NCBI GenBank assembly: GCA_900548815.1
Contig: URLR01000003.1
Span: 1-64,000, forward strand
From: an uncultured Collinsella sp.
Lineage (GTDB): Bacteria; Actinomycetota; Coriobacteriia; Coriobacteriales; Coriobacteriaceae
Direction: 5' to 3'
Length of the DNA: 64,000 bases
The notes below the pieces were generated by a model. The model searched no databases. It was not told the origin of the DNA and saw only the letters and a list, made by a program, of their open reading frames with translations. A program made the translations under genes and the position numbers. Below are positions 50,150 to 58,894 of this stretch, piece after piece; the stretch's first letter is position 1, and every line of letters begins with the position of its first letter.

Positions 50150-52177
50150 ATGGAACAAAAGGCCAAGGAGGCAGCCTCGCACGCTGCGATTCCTGTGAGC
50201 ATCTCGGCGATGCTCGTCACGCTGGGCGTGGTGTATGGCGATATCGGCACCAGCCCCATGTATGTAACCAAGGCGCTCGTCGCCGGCAACGGCGGCATCG
50301 GAAGCGTCACGGAGGAGTTCGTGCTCGGCGCGCTCTCCCTTGTCGTGTGGACGGTCACGTTGCTGACCACCATCAAGTATGTGCTCATCTCGCTGCGCGC
50401 CGATAACCATGGCGAGGGCGGTATCTTTGCCCTGTACAGTCTGGTCAAGCGCTGCGGCAAGTGGCTCATCATCCCCGCCATGCTGGGTGGCGCCGCGCTG
50501 CTCGCCGACGGCATCCTGACGCCGGCCGTTACCGTTACCACGGCCATCGAGGGCCTGCGCACCATCCCGGCGGTCCATGCCGTGCTGGGCGATGACCAGG
50601 GCCGCGTCGTCGCCATTACGCTCGCCATCATCATCGTGCTCTTCTTGGTACAGCGCATCGGTACGGCCAAGATCGGTCACGCCTTTGGCCCCATCATGAC
50701 GCTGTGGTTCCTGTTCCTGGGCGGCACGGGTCTGTTCTTTGTCTTCCAGCGCCCCGCCGTGCTGCTGTGCCTCAACCCGGTGCGCGGCATCACCTTTTTG
50801 CTGAGCCCCAACAACCACGCGGGCATCATGATTCTGGGCAGTTGCTTCCTCGCCACCACCGGTGCCGAGGCGCTCTACTCCGACATGGGCCACGTCGGCC
50901 GCGGCAACATCTACGCTACCTGGCCGTTCGTTAAGTGCTGCCTGCTGCTTTCCTATATGGGCCAGGGCGCTTGGCTTATGAACAACGCTGCCAACCCCGA
51001 GCTCATGGGCATTGCCGACCTCAACCCGTTCTACCAGATGCTCGCCCCGGGCCTGCGTCCCTTTGCCGTAGGCCTTTCCACCGTTGCGGCCATCATTGCC
51101 TCGCAGGCGCTCATCACCGGCGCATTCTCGCTGGTGTCCGAGGCCAGCCGTCTGGACCTCATGCCGCACATGCAGGTCTTCTACCCTGCCGAGACCAAGG
51201 GCCAGCTCTACATCCCCATGGTCAACAACGTCATGCTTGTCGGCTGCGTCATCGTGGTGCTGCTGTTCCAGAACTCGGCGCATATGGAAGCCGCGTACGG
51301 CCTTGCCATTACGCTGACTATGATGTGCACCACGCTGCTGCTCTTCTTCTACCTGCACGAGGAGCGCAAGCTCAAGGTTGCTCCGTGGATCTTCGCGGCC
51401 TTCTTCCTTTTGCTCGAAGGCTTCTTCTTCGTGAGCTCGCTCACCAAGTTCTTCCACGGCGGCTATTTCACCATCCTCATGGCTGCACTCATCATGGGCA
51501 TTATGGTGTGCTGGTACAACGGCACGGCGGTCGAGCAGCGTCAGTTTACGCTGCTGCCGCTGCGCAGCTACCTGCCGCAGCTCAAGCGCCTGCGCGACGA
51601 CGACCGTTACGAGCGCATGAGTGACAACGTCGTGTACCTGACCAAGGACACCCATACCGACTACATCGACCGCGATATCGTCTATTCGATCTTGGACAAG
51701 CATCCCAAGCGTGCCCGCGCCTGGTGGTTTGTGAATGTCGAGACCATGGACGAACCGCATACCTTTGCCTATTCGGTCGAGACGTTCGGCACCGACTACG
51801 TGTTCCGTGTGCATCTGTACCTGGGCTACAAGATCAACCAGCGCGTCAATGCCTACCTGCGTCAGGTTGTTCAGGACCTGGCTGCCACCGGCGAGCTGCC
51901 GCCGCAGACGCATGACTACTCGGTCTACAAGGATCCGGGTAACATCGGCACGTTCAAGTTCGTCCTGATTCGTAAGCTTCTGGCGCCTGAAAGCGATGTG
52001 GAGCCGAGCGAGCGTACGGCCATCACGCTCAAGTACATCATTCGCCGCGCCGCCGGCACGCCCGCGCGTTGGTACGGCCTGGAGAACTCCAACGTGAGCT
52101 TTGAGTACGTGCCGCTGTTCACCAAGTTCAAGGCCGTGAACAAGATGCAGCGCCTGGCTCCCAACGAGCGGCCGTAG
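50150..52177 (+). CDS. kup: KUP-family potassium uptake transporter
   Basis: A 675-residue potassium symporter: LGVVYGDIGTSPMYV at the N-terminus, about twelve transmembrane helices (to about 450), and a cytoplasmic C-terminal domain. GEGGIFALYSLVKR and TTGAEALYSDMGHVG are KUP signatures. Takes up K+ with protons. The ATG at 50150 has GGGAGG ten bases upstream. Followed by a small membrane protein gene and a KdpDE-like pair, which suggests the two-component system regulates K+ uptake through Kup here rather than a Kdp ATPase. Confidence 0.95.
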   Translation: MEQKAKEAASHAAIPVSISAMLVTLGVVYGDIGTSPMYVTKALVAGNGGIGSVTEEFVLGALSLVVWTVTLLTTIKYVLISLRADNHGEGGIFALYSLVKRCGKWLIIPAMLGGAALLADGILTPAVTVTTAIEGLRTIPAVHAVLGDDQGRVVAITLAIIIVLFLVQRIGTAKIGHAFGPIMTLWFLFLGGTGLFFVFQRPAVLLCLNPVRGITFLLSPNNHAGIMILGSCFLATTGAEALYSDMGHVGRGNIYATWPFVKCCLLLSYMGQGAWLMNNAANPELMGIADLNPFYQMLAPGLRPFAVGLSTVAAIIASQALITGAFSLVSEASRLDLMPHMQVFYPAETKGQLYIPMVNNVMLVGCVIVVLLFQNSAHMEAAYGLAITLTMMCTTLLLFFYLHEERKLKVAPWIFAAFFLLLEGFFFVSSLTKFFHGGYFTILMAALIMGIMVCWYNGTAVEQRQFTLLPLRSYLPQLKRLRDDDRYERMSDNVVYLTKDTHTDYIDRDIVYSILDKHPKRARAWWFVNVETMDEPHTFAYSVETFGTDYVFRVHLYLGYKINQRVNAYLRQVVQDLAATGELPPQTHDYSVYKDPGNIGTFKFVLIRKLLAPESDVEPSERTAITLKYIIRRAAGTPARWYGLENSNVSFEYVPLFTKFKAVNKMQRLAPNERP

Positions 52178-52246
52178 TCGACGCTCGAGGTTTGTCTGCG
52201 AACGGGCGGGCTTGTGTTGACGGGGATTGAGTCTTGGGAGGAAACC

Positions 52247-52441
52247 ATGGATGCAAAGGTGCTTGACGGTTGCGATCTTGCGACCGAGCTGGTGCGTGAG
52301 GTACGCGCCGATGCTGCCGAAGATCGGTTCTTTACGAATCGGGCCAACATGGACATGGCCGACCGCGTGATTTCGATCGTGGTGACGGTGCTTGTCGCGG
52401 CGTGCGTGTGCGCACTGCTCGCGCACGTGCTGTTTGTCTAA
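52247..52441 (+). CDS. Small single-helix membrane protein between kup and kdpD-like gene
   Basis: A 64-residue protein with an acidic soluble half (MDAKVLDGCDLATELVREV at the N-terminus) and one C-terminal transmembrane helix (about 43-63). GGGAGG seven bases before the ATG at 52247 supports it. I recognise no family. Its place between the transporter and the sensor gene suggests a regulatory subunit of one of them, which is inference. Confidence 0.65.
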   Translation: MDAKVLDGCDLATELVREVRADAAEDRFFTNRANMDMADRVISIVVTVLVAACVCALLAHVLFV

Positions 52442-52487
52442 CGTCCGCAGGTTGCAAAGGCTTTACACTTGGAACCACCACAAGGGG

Positions 52488-52527
52488 AAACCACCACAAA
52501 GGTGCCTGTCCCCTTTGTGGTGGTTTT
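52488..52527 (+). repeat. CCACCACAAAGG palindrome, copy B
   Basis: AAACCACCACAAAGG pairs with CCTTTGTGGTGGTTT, identical in the core to copy A at 22274-22319. A broken partial copy (GGAACCACCACAAGGGG) directly precedes it. Confidence 0.9.
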
Positions 52528-52554
52528 TGTTTTTGAGAGAGGGGCGGAACGCTG

Positions 52555-54180
52555 ATGGACGTCCGTACGGACGGCGATATTGCCGATAGCTTTTGGTGGC
52601 GGCGCACAACGCTGACGCGCCGCACTCCTCTGTATGACGCCTGCGTATCGGTGGGGCTGCTGGTCGCGGCGACGATTGTGGGCGCGCTGCTCGACCATCC
52701 GGGTCTCGCGCCGAGCATCATGATCGTCTATGTGTTCGCCGTTCAGCTGTGCGCATTCTTTACCTGGAGTCGCCTGTATTGCTTGCTGAGCTCGGCTGCC
52801 GCCGTGGCGCTCTACAACTTCTTGTTTGTCGACCCGCGCTACTCGCTGTCGCTTATCGACCGCGGCTATCCCGGCATGTTCTTCATCATGTTCGTGGTCT
52901 CGCTTGTGTCGAGCTCGATTGCGTTGGCCCTGCGCCGCGCCTTGGCACAGACTGCCGCCAGCGACCGCCGCACGCATATGGTGCTCGAGACCAACCGCAT
53001 GCTGCAGCGGTGCGCCGATCAGCATCAGATCGTTCACGCCATGGCCACGCAGCTGGCGCGTCTTTCGGGCTGCCCTGTCGTGTGGTACAGCGCCGACGCC
53101 GAGGGCGATGACCTGCTGCCGCGCGCGACTTACACGGCCGTGGGCGATGCCGCACCGGTGCACGAACTGGCGCCGCAGATGCCGCCTCGGCTCTCGGCGT
53201 CCGCCTATGTGGGAACGCCGCTCGACGCCACGTTTGGCGGCTCGGCGTTTTATGGCATCTACCTGACGGTTCGCACGGGCGACGGCTTCGCGCGCTCGGG
53301 CGACCCCGCCTCGGTGGTGGGCGTGCTGGCTATCGTTGCCGAGCCCGACGTGCTGACGCATGAGGAGCGGACACTTGCCGATGCCATCGTGAGCGAAGGC
53401 GAGCTGGCGCTCGATCGCGCCCGCGCCATGGAGGCCCGCGAGGAGGCGGCGGTGCTTGCCAAAAATGAGCAGCTGCGCGCCAACCTGCTGCGCTCCATCT
53501 CGCACGACCTGCGCACGCCGCTCACCAGTATTTCGGGTAATGCCGATGTGCTGCTCGACCAGGGCTCGACCGGCACCGCCGTGCTCGACGCCCAAACGCG
53601 CCGCGGCCTGCTCTTGTCCATTCGCTCGGATGCGCAATGGCTCAACGCCACCGTCGAGAACCTGCTCGCCATCACCAAGCTCGAGGGCGGCGGTATGCGC
53701 CTGTCGACCACGCTCGAGCTCATGGACGATATCGTCGAGGAGGCGCTGCGCCACGTAAGTCCGGCCGTGCGTGAGCACGATCTTAAGGTAGTGCCGTGCG
53801 ACGAGCCGGCGCTCGTCAACGTCGATGCGCGCCTGATGGTGCAGCTGGTGGTCAATCTGGTGAACAACGCCATCACCTATACGCCCGCGGGCTCGCATAT
53901 CATGATTTCGATTAGCGTCGACGATGGACGCGTGGCGTGCTCGGTTGCCGATGATGGTCCGGGCATCGCACCCGAGGATCGCGAGCGCATCTTTGAGTCG
54001 TTCTACACCGCCAACCACGGTTTGGCCGACAGCCATCGCAGCGTGGGCCTGGGTCTTTCGCTCTGCCGCTCCATTGCGCTGGCGCATGGCGGTAGCATAG
54101 AGGTTGCCGCGGCGGACCCGCACGGCTCGGTCTTTACGATTGAGCTTCCCGTCGCCGACGTTTCGTTTGATAAGGAGTAG
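52555..54180 (+). CDS. KdpD-like sensor histidine kinase lacking the KdpD N-terminal domains
   Basis: A 541-residue kinase. It starts directly at the DUF4118 four-helix membrane region (about 28-128), then a GAF-like domain (about 145-290), a HisKA domain with His317 (SISHDLRTPLTSI), and an HATPase with NLVNNAITYTP, DDGPGIAPED and GLGLSL. Full KdpD proteins carry about 370 more N-terminal residues (KdpD sensor and Usp-like, ATP- or c-di-AMP-binding). Those are absent here. AGAGGGGCGG precedes the ATG. Coupled to the response regulator gene five bases on. Confidence 0.9.
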   Translation: MDVRTDGDIADSFWWRRTTLTRRTPLYDACVSVGLLVAATIVGALLDHPGLAPSIMIVYVFAVQLCAFFTWSRLYCLLSSAAAVALYNFLFVDPRYSLSLIDRGYPGMFFIMFVVSLVSSSIALALRRALAQTAASDRRTHMVLETNRMLQRCADQHQIVHAMATQLARLSGCPVVWYSADAEGDDLLPRATYTAVGDAAPVHELAPQMPPRLSASAYVGTPLDATFGGSAFYGIYLTVRTGDGFARSGDPASVVGVLAIVAEPDVLTHEERTLADAIVSEGELALDRARAMEAREEAAVLAKNEQLRANLLRSISHDLRTPLTSISGNADVLLDQGSTGTAVLDAQTRRGLLLSIRSDAQWLNATVENLLAITKLEGGGMRLSTTLELMDDIVEEALRHVSPAVREHDLKVVPCDEPALVNVDARLMVQLVVNLVNNAITYTPAGSHIMISISVDDGRVACSVADDGPGIAPEDRERIFESFYTANHGLADSHRSVGLGLSLCRSIALAHGGSIEVAAADPHGSVFTIELPVADVSFDKE

Positions 54181-54184
54181 CGCC

Positions 54185-54898
54185 GTGCCGAACTCTGCCG
54201 TAAAACCGCTCATCTTGGTTGTTGAGGACGACCCCGCTGTCCGCAACCTTATCGTTGCCGCGCTCGAGACGCACGGCTTGCGCCATATGGCCGTGGAGAC
54301 CGCCCATGCCGCCATCGCCGCCGCCTCGTCGCAGGCGCCGAGCATTGTGCTGCTCGATCTGGGCCTGCCCGATATGGACGGCGTCAAGGTGGTGGAGTCG
54401 GTGCGCGCATGGTCGGGAATGCCGATCATTGTGGTCTCGGCGCGCAGCGAGGACGCGGATAAGATTCGCGCGCTCGATGCCGGTGCCGACGACTATCTGA
54501 CCAAGCCGTTTTCGGTCGAGGAACTGCTCGCGCGCATTCGCACGACGCTCAGGCGCCTTTCGTATGCGCAAACGGGCAGTGTTGCCTCCGAGGGCTCGTT
54601 CGATACCGGTGAGCTGCATATCGATTTTGATGCCGGCATCGCCACGATGGATGGCGAGGAACTGCATCTGACGCCGATCGAGTACAAGCTCCTGTGCCTG
54701 CTGGCGCATAACGCCGACAAGGTGCTGACACACCAGTCTATCCTGCATGAGATTTGGGGCACGGCAACTAAGAGTGACCTGGCAAGCCTGCGCGTCTTTA
54801 TGGGTACGCTGCGCAAGAAGATCGAGTCCGACCCCGCGCATCCGCGCTATATCCAGACGCACGTGGGTATCGGCTATCGCCTGGTCACCCAAGGCTAG
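54185..54898 (+). CDS. KdpE-like OmpR-family response regulator
   Basis: A 237-residue regulator. The receiver domain (about 8-125) has the acidic pocket Glu14-Asp15-Asp16 and phosphorylation site Asp58 in LLDLGLPDMDG; the winged HTH (about 140-235) ends in the usual QTHVGIGYRLV. It should bind promoter DNA when phosphorylated by the upstream kinase. The GTG at 54185 has AAGGAG eight bases upstream. No kdpFABC genes are here; kup upstream is the likely target. Confidence 0.93.
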   Translation: MPNSAVKPLILVVEDDPAVRNLIVAALETHGLRHMAVETAHAAIAAASSQAPSIVLLDLGLPDMDGVKVVESVRAWSGMPIIVVSARSEDADKIRALDAGADDYLTKPFSVEELLARIRTTLRRLSYAQTGSVASEGSFDTGELHIDFDAGIATMDGEELHLTPIEYKLLCLLAHNADKVLTHQSILHEIWGTATKSDLASLRVFMGTLRKKIESDPAHPRYIQTHVGIGYRLVTQG

Positions 54899-54922
54899 GA
54901 CGGCGCCCGCCATCCCAATATG

Positions 54923-54989
54923 AGTTGCGGTGAAATACGGTCTAAATTTGCCTAATTCCAGGCAAAGCAGTCCGTATTCCACCGCAACT
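54923..54989. repeat. AGTTGCGGTG palindrome, copy 2
   Basis: AGTTGCGGTGAAATACGG (54923-54940) pairs with CCGTATTCCACCGCAACT (54972-54989) with one mismatch. It sits between the convergent regulator and rlmKL genes. Copy 1 is at 39518-39586. Confidence 0.85.
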
Positions 54990-54993
54990 TTGT

Positions 54994-57564
54994 TTATTTG
55001 CCCTTGGGCTTGCTGGCGTAGAACTTCTTCTTTTTGGGCTTGCCGGCGGGGGAGGGTTTGCCGGCAAAGTTGGACTTGCCGTTGCCGGTCTGCGCGTGCG
55101 CAGGTACAGCCGCGCGGGGCTTGCGGGCCTCGGGGTTGCGCAGCTCCTCGGTTCGCTCGGCAATCTCCTCGGCGCTAAAGCCGACCTCGGCCATGGCGTC
55201 CTCGATGGGCAGTCGGCGCACGATATAGCAGTGGTGCACCTTCTGGTTGCGCGCGAAGTCCTCGGGGATGGTCTGTGCCGTAATGTCCTCCAGCACGACG
55301 CCCGCGCGCGCAAGCTTGCGCGTTTCGGGGCGGAAGCCGCGCAGGTTGCAGCTAAAGATGGCATGTCCGCCCTGTGCAAGCAGGCGAGATACGCCGGCCA
55401 AAAGCTCAACATGGTCGCGCTGGACATCCCAGGTGCGGCGGCCCATCTTGGACGAGTTCGAGAACGTGGGCGGGTCGACAAAGATCAAGTCCCAGCGGTT
55501 GCGCGTCTGGCGCTGGTCGCGAATCCAGGCGAGCACGTCGTCGCGCACAAAATGATGCTGCGGACCAACAAAGCCGTTCTGGCGCATATTGCGCTCGGCC
55601 CAGTCCAGGTAGGTGTTGGAAAGGTCGACTGTCACGGTTTCCTCGACGCCGCCGTCTGCCGCATAGCAGGTGGCGGTGCCGGTATAGGCGAACAGATTGA
55701 GGAAGCGGCGTGCCTGTTTGGCGTGCTCGCGCACCAGGTTGCGGGTGACGCGGTGATCCAAGAAGATGCCCACATCCAAATAGTCGTCAAAGTTGACGGC
55801 AAAGGTGAGCCCGCCCTCTTCGATGAGCGGCAGGCGACGGCGCGCGATGTTGGCGCGCTCGCCCGAGCCACCCTTGCCGGCGCCCTGCTTGCCGTACTGC
55901 GAGCCGCCGCACGAACGCATGCGGGCCTTGGCGTGCACATGCTCGGCGGGAACATCTAGGATGCGCGGCGCGATGGCCAAGATGTCGAGCATGCGGGCCT
56001 GGGCCAGTGCGGGGTCGATGGTCTTGGGCGCGGCGTATTCGGCGATGACGAGCCAGCGGCCCGGCGTCTGCGGGCAGCCCTCGTACAGGTCGATGGCGGC
56101 GGAGTAGTCGGGAAGGTCGGCATCGTAGACACGGTAGCAGCTCACGCCCTCGCGCTTTGCCCACTTGCGACGCAGACGGGCGTTCTTGCGCAGGCGGTTG
56201 GCGAACTGCTCGGACTCGGGGATGAGCACGGGCAGCGGCTTGCCGTCGCCCAGGTCGAGCGTGGCGGCGGGCTCGGACATGGCGGGAGCGGTGCTGCCTT
56301 CATCATTGGCGTTGTCGACATCTGCAGTCTCGCCTTCAGCACCTGCACTGGTCGTAGCTTCAAATGCCGCGGCTGCGTGGTCGAGCGAAGGCCAGACTTC
56401 GACGGTCGCCTCCTCGTTGTTGGGCATGACGGCGATCGAGTGCTCGGGCTCGGCGTGGAGCGCGCGGGCCAGCAATCCGTCGCGGGTGAGCGCGGCGACC
56501 GGTGCCGCGGCAAGCTCGGGTGCGCGGCGCAGCTCGCCGATGAGCGTCATGGCGTCGTGCATGAGCGAAAGCGGCGTCTCGGTGGTGTCTGCGACTACGG
56601 CGGCGCCGGCGACGGCGCCCGCATGGTCCAGCACGGTGGCGGGCTTGGCGGCGCAAAAGACGACAAAACGCTTGTAGCCGGCACACTTGACCATGCGCTC
56701 AGCGGTCTTGCGGGCGGCGGGGTCGATGTCTACGGCCACGATGCGTGCCTGGCGCTCGCGTGCTGCCGCCTGGCGCTCGCGTGCCTCGGCAAGCAACTGC
56801 TCCCACAGAGCGGCGTCGTGCAACTGCCAGCCCTCAAAGCCCCAGTGCTCGCGTGCGGCGCCCGGGGCGCGGTCGGTCAGAATGTTCACGGCCTCAAGCA
56901 GCAGGCCGCCGCCGGCGCACGAGGCGTCGACCAGCGTGGGCAGGGCTTCGTTCTCGTAATCGTCGGCCGTTAGCTCGCGCTCGCATAGCGCGGTCCAGCC
57001 GACCTGCGCCAGCACCAGGGCGGCGTAGTCGGGGCGCAGCACGTGCGCGCCCTCGCCGGCGCGGGTCGCTGCGGGCGGCAGGCGTTTGAACAGCGGGTCG
57101 CCCGAAAGGTCCAGGCTGATGCTCGCGCGACGCTGGCGCAGCGAAAGCAGCAGGTGAACGTCGGGGTCGGCGGCATCGACATCGGCGCGACGGCCCGTGG
57201 TCTCGGCCAGACGGTCGCACAGCGCGTCCTTGGCGCGCAGGGCCGAGAAGCGCGTGTTGCGCAGCTGCTCGGTCACGCCGCGGGCGGTGATGGCGATGGT
57301 GGCGCCGGGGCGGACGATGGTCTCCCAAGCGATGTCGTAAACGCCGTCGTACAGCTCGTCGGCATCCTGCGCCTCAAAGCGCCCAAGCACCACAAACACG
57401 CGGCTGGCCAGGCGCGACCACAGACAGGCGCGGTAGCCTTCTTCGAGCTCGCCCTCAAACGTGGCGCGGCCCTTCAGGCGGCGGACATGCGAAAGCCCGA
57501 GGCGTTTAAGCTCATCGGCGAGTGCGGACTCAAAGCCCTCGGGGCAGCTTGCGTAAAATTCCAT
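54994..57564 (-). CDS. RlmKL-type 23S rRNA methyltransferase with degenerate RlmL half
   Basis: An 856-residue two-domain protein. The N-terminal part has a THUMP region (about 45-160) and an RlmL-like methyltransferase (about 170-400): motif I reads DASCAGGGLLLEA (213-225) but the NPPYGER motif IV is missing, its place taken by VADTTETPLS (about 324-333). The C-terminal RlmK half (about 500-800) keeps FLNLFAYTGTATCYAA and FVDPPTFSNSSK. A basic Lys/Pro-rich tail (KKKKFYASKPKGK) is added. So guanine-2069 N7 methylation (RlmK) is likely retained and G2445 N2 methylation (RlmL) probably lost. Confidence 0.88.
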   Translation of the reverse strand: MEFYASCPEGFESALADELKRLGLSHVRRLKGRATFEGELEEGYRACLWSRLASRVFVVLGRFEAQDADELYDGVYDIAWETIVRPGATIAITARGVTEQLRNTRFSALRAKDALCDRLAETTGRRADVDAADPDVHLLLSLRQRRASISLDLSGDPLFKRLPPAATRAGEGAHVLRPDYAALVLAQVGWTALCERELTADDYENEALPTLVDASCAGGGLLLEAVNILTDRAPGAAREHWGFEGWQLHDAALWEQLLAEARERQAAARERQARIVAVDIDPAARKTAERMVKCAGYKRFVVFCAAKPATVLDHAGAVAGAAVVADTTETPLSLMHDAMTLIGELRRAPELAAAPVAALTRDGLLARALHAEPEHSIAVMPNNEEATVEVWPSLDHAAAAFEATTSAGAEGETADVDNANDEGSTAPAMSEPAATLDLGDGKPLPVLIPESEQFANRLRKNARLRRKWAKREGVSCYRVYDADLPDYSAAIDLYEGCPQTPGRWLVIAEYAAPKTIDPALAQARMLDILAIAPRILDVPAEHVHAKARMRSCGGSQYGKQGAGKGGSGERANIARRRLPLIEEGGLTFAVNFDDYLDVGIFLDHRVTRNLVREHAKQARRFLNLFAYTGTATCYAADGGVEETVTVDLSNTYLDWAERNMRQNGFVGPQHHFVRDDVLAWIRDQRQTRNRWDLIFVDPPTFSNSSKMGRRTWDVQRDHVELLAGVSRLLAQGGHAIFSCNLRGFRPETRKLARAGVVLEDITAQTIPEDFARNQKVHHCYIVRRLPIEDAMAEVGFSAEEIAERTEELRNPEARKPRAAVPAHAQTGNGKSNFAGKPSPAGKPKKKKFYASKPKGK

Positions 57565-57639
57565 GGGTGACCTCTCTGGTTGCGTCGCTCCATTATATGA
57601 TGGATACTTCGTTTACTCTCGCCCCCGAAAGGAACCTAT

Positions 57640-57744
57640 ATGATTGATGCGTGCTCCTTGATTCCCATTTTCATTGCAACAGCCTCAGGACTCGGGGCCT
57701 CGCACAGGCTCCCGCCGCCTTACAGAACTGAAAGCTGGGCGTAG
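57640..57744 (+). pseudogene. Possible 5' stub of a disrupted gene
   Basis: A 34-codon frame starting MIDACSLIPIFIATASGLGA has a good ribosome site (GAAAGGAA, six bases away) and a hydrophobic start like a membrane protein, then turns to SHRLPPPYRTESWA and stops. It lies at the border where leucine codons shift from CTG to CTC. It may be the start of a gene cut by insertion of the following segment, or a true small protein. Confidence 0.35.
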
Positions 57745-57815
57745 GGCAAATCCATGGCACGTGACCTGCGATTGCTCGGCCATAGATGGCGTAATCGAGG
57801 CCAAGGGAGGGCATC

Positions 57816-57965
57816 ATGTGCGAGGGAAACGAGAGCTGGTTCTGGCACGCGAACGACATGGTGGTGGCGGGCGACATGAACCTCGTGGTCCGCGTCCTGT
57901 GGGTCGCGCTCATCGTAGGCATCGGCGTCGCGACGATGGCCACGCTCTGGATCGTCACGAGGTAG
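57816..57965 (+). CDS. 49-residue small membrane protein
   Basis: A short gene (protein begins MCEGNESWFWHANDMVVAG) with one transmembrane helix (about 25-45) and a polar, aromatic N-terminus. GGGAGG four to five bases before the ATG supports translation. I recognise no family. It converges on the HAD phosphatase gene. Confidence 0.55.
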   Translation: MCEGNESWFWHANDMVVAGDMNLVVRVLWVALIVGIGVATMATLWIVTR

Positions 57966-58017
57966 CGCGCCACGAACGGATGACGAGGCACGCGGCGCAT
58001 GCCACGCTGGCGGAACC

Positions 58018-58845
58018 CTAGCCTCGCTGCTGGACAATCTGTTCGATGAGCTTCGCGACGGAGTCCTCGGCTGCGTCCCCGATCAGGTGATGGGCCGCGG
58101 CCTTCGCCTCTGGCATCGCGCCCGCGACTGCGTAGGAGTTCGGCACCTTTTCGAGGAGCGTCACGTCGTTTTCCGAGTCTCCGATAAAAGCGACCTCGTC
58201 CAGCGTGACCCCAAGGCTGCCGAGAAGCGCGTCGAGTCCGTTTACCTTGCTCCAGCCAGCCGGAACAACATCGAGGAAGAATGGGACGGGCGAGGGGAAA
58301 TCAAGCTCTGGGCAGGCTTCCTTGCATCGACTCCGAACGACTTCCGTCGGGGCGGAGCTGACGTTGACGAAGATGCCGGCGGTGATGACGTCACGGTTCG
58401 TGGGCACGTCTCCGAGCGCCATGTCTCTTCCGGAGTCCTTAACGATTTCCAGGGCGAATTCGTCGCCAGGCTCGACGGCGCAGAGGAACTGCTCGCAGCG
58501 TTTGCCTGTCTCATCGACATCGGCGACTAGCCAGAGTGACGTCCCCGCGTAGGGGCGTACGGCGCTATCGAGCTTGACGAGGGCCTCCGTCGAGAGCGTC
58601 TTTTTGAACACGAGTTCGCCGCTGGAGAAGACCTTCTTTCCGTTGGCCATGATGCCGGTCGAGAAACAGCGCGCGTCGCCGTCAAAGGCATCGGCCAGGT
58701 CGGCGTAGTCGCGGCCGCTTGCGGGGCCGAACGCGATGCCCGCATCAAGCGCCGAAAGAATCGCGCTGTGCGTGCGCTCCGATACGACCCTTGAGCCAAA
58801 CGGCAGCAGGGTCCCGTCCATGTCTGCGAGGATGAGCTTTATCAA
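58018..58845 (-). CDS. HAD-superfamily phosphatase, Cof/IIB type
   Basis: A 275-residue HAD phosphatase: motif I LADMDGTLLPFG (Asp8, Asp10), a large alpha/beta cap inserted after about residue 85, and the C-terminal FIGDSENDVTLLEKV motif IV. Cof-type members dephosphorylate sugar phosphates or cofactors. The start is a TTG at 58845 with GGGAGG five bases upstream, which places motif I at its usual position. It lies beside the RpiR gene and may serve the same sugar pathway. Confidence 0.85.
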   Translation of the reverse strand: MIKLILADMDGTLLPFGSRVVSERTHSAILSALDAGIAFGPASGRDYADLADAFDGDARCFSTGIMANGKKVFSSGELVFKKTLSTEALVKLDSAVRPYAGTSLWLVADVDETGKRCEQFLCAVEPGDEFALEIVKDSGRDMALGDVPTNRDVITAGIFVNVSSAPTEVVRSRCKEACPELDFPSPVPFFLDVVPAGWSKVNGLDALLGSLGVTLDEVAFIGDSENDVTLLEKVPNSYAVAGAMPEAKAAAHHLIGDAAEDSVAKLIEQIVQQRG

Positions 58846-58894
58846 GGGGTCCTCCCGTTTCGGTCTGGGCGTCGGTGCGCCGGTGTGCGTCGTC

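Noticed and set aside
50126..52426. A 766-codon minus-strand frame
   Set aside because: Antisense shadow of kup; low-complexity His/Arg-rich translation with no domain.
54185..54898. Start of the response regulator at 54104 inside the kinase gene
   Set aside because: The longer frame overlaps the kinase by 77 bases and lacks a ribosome site; the GTG at 54185 has AAGGAG and starts right before the receiver domain.
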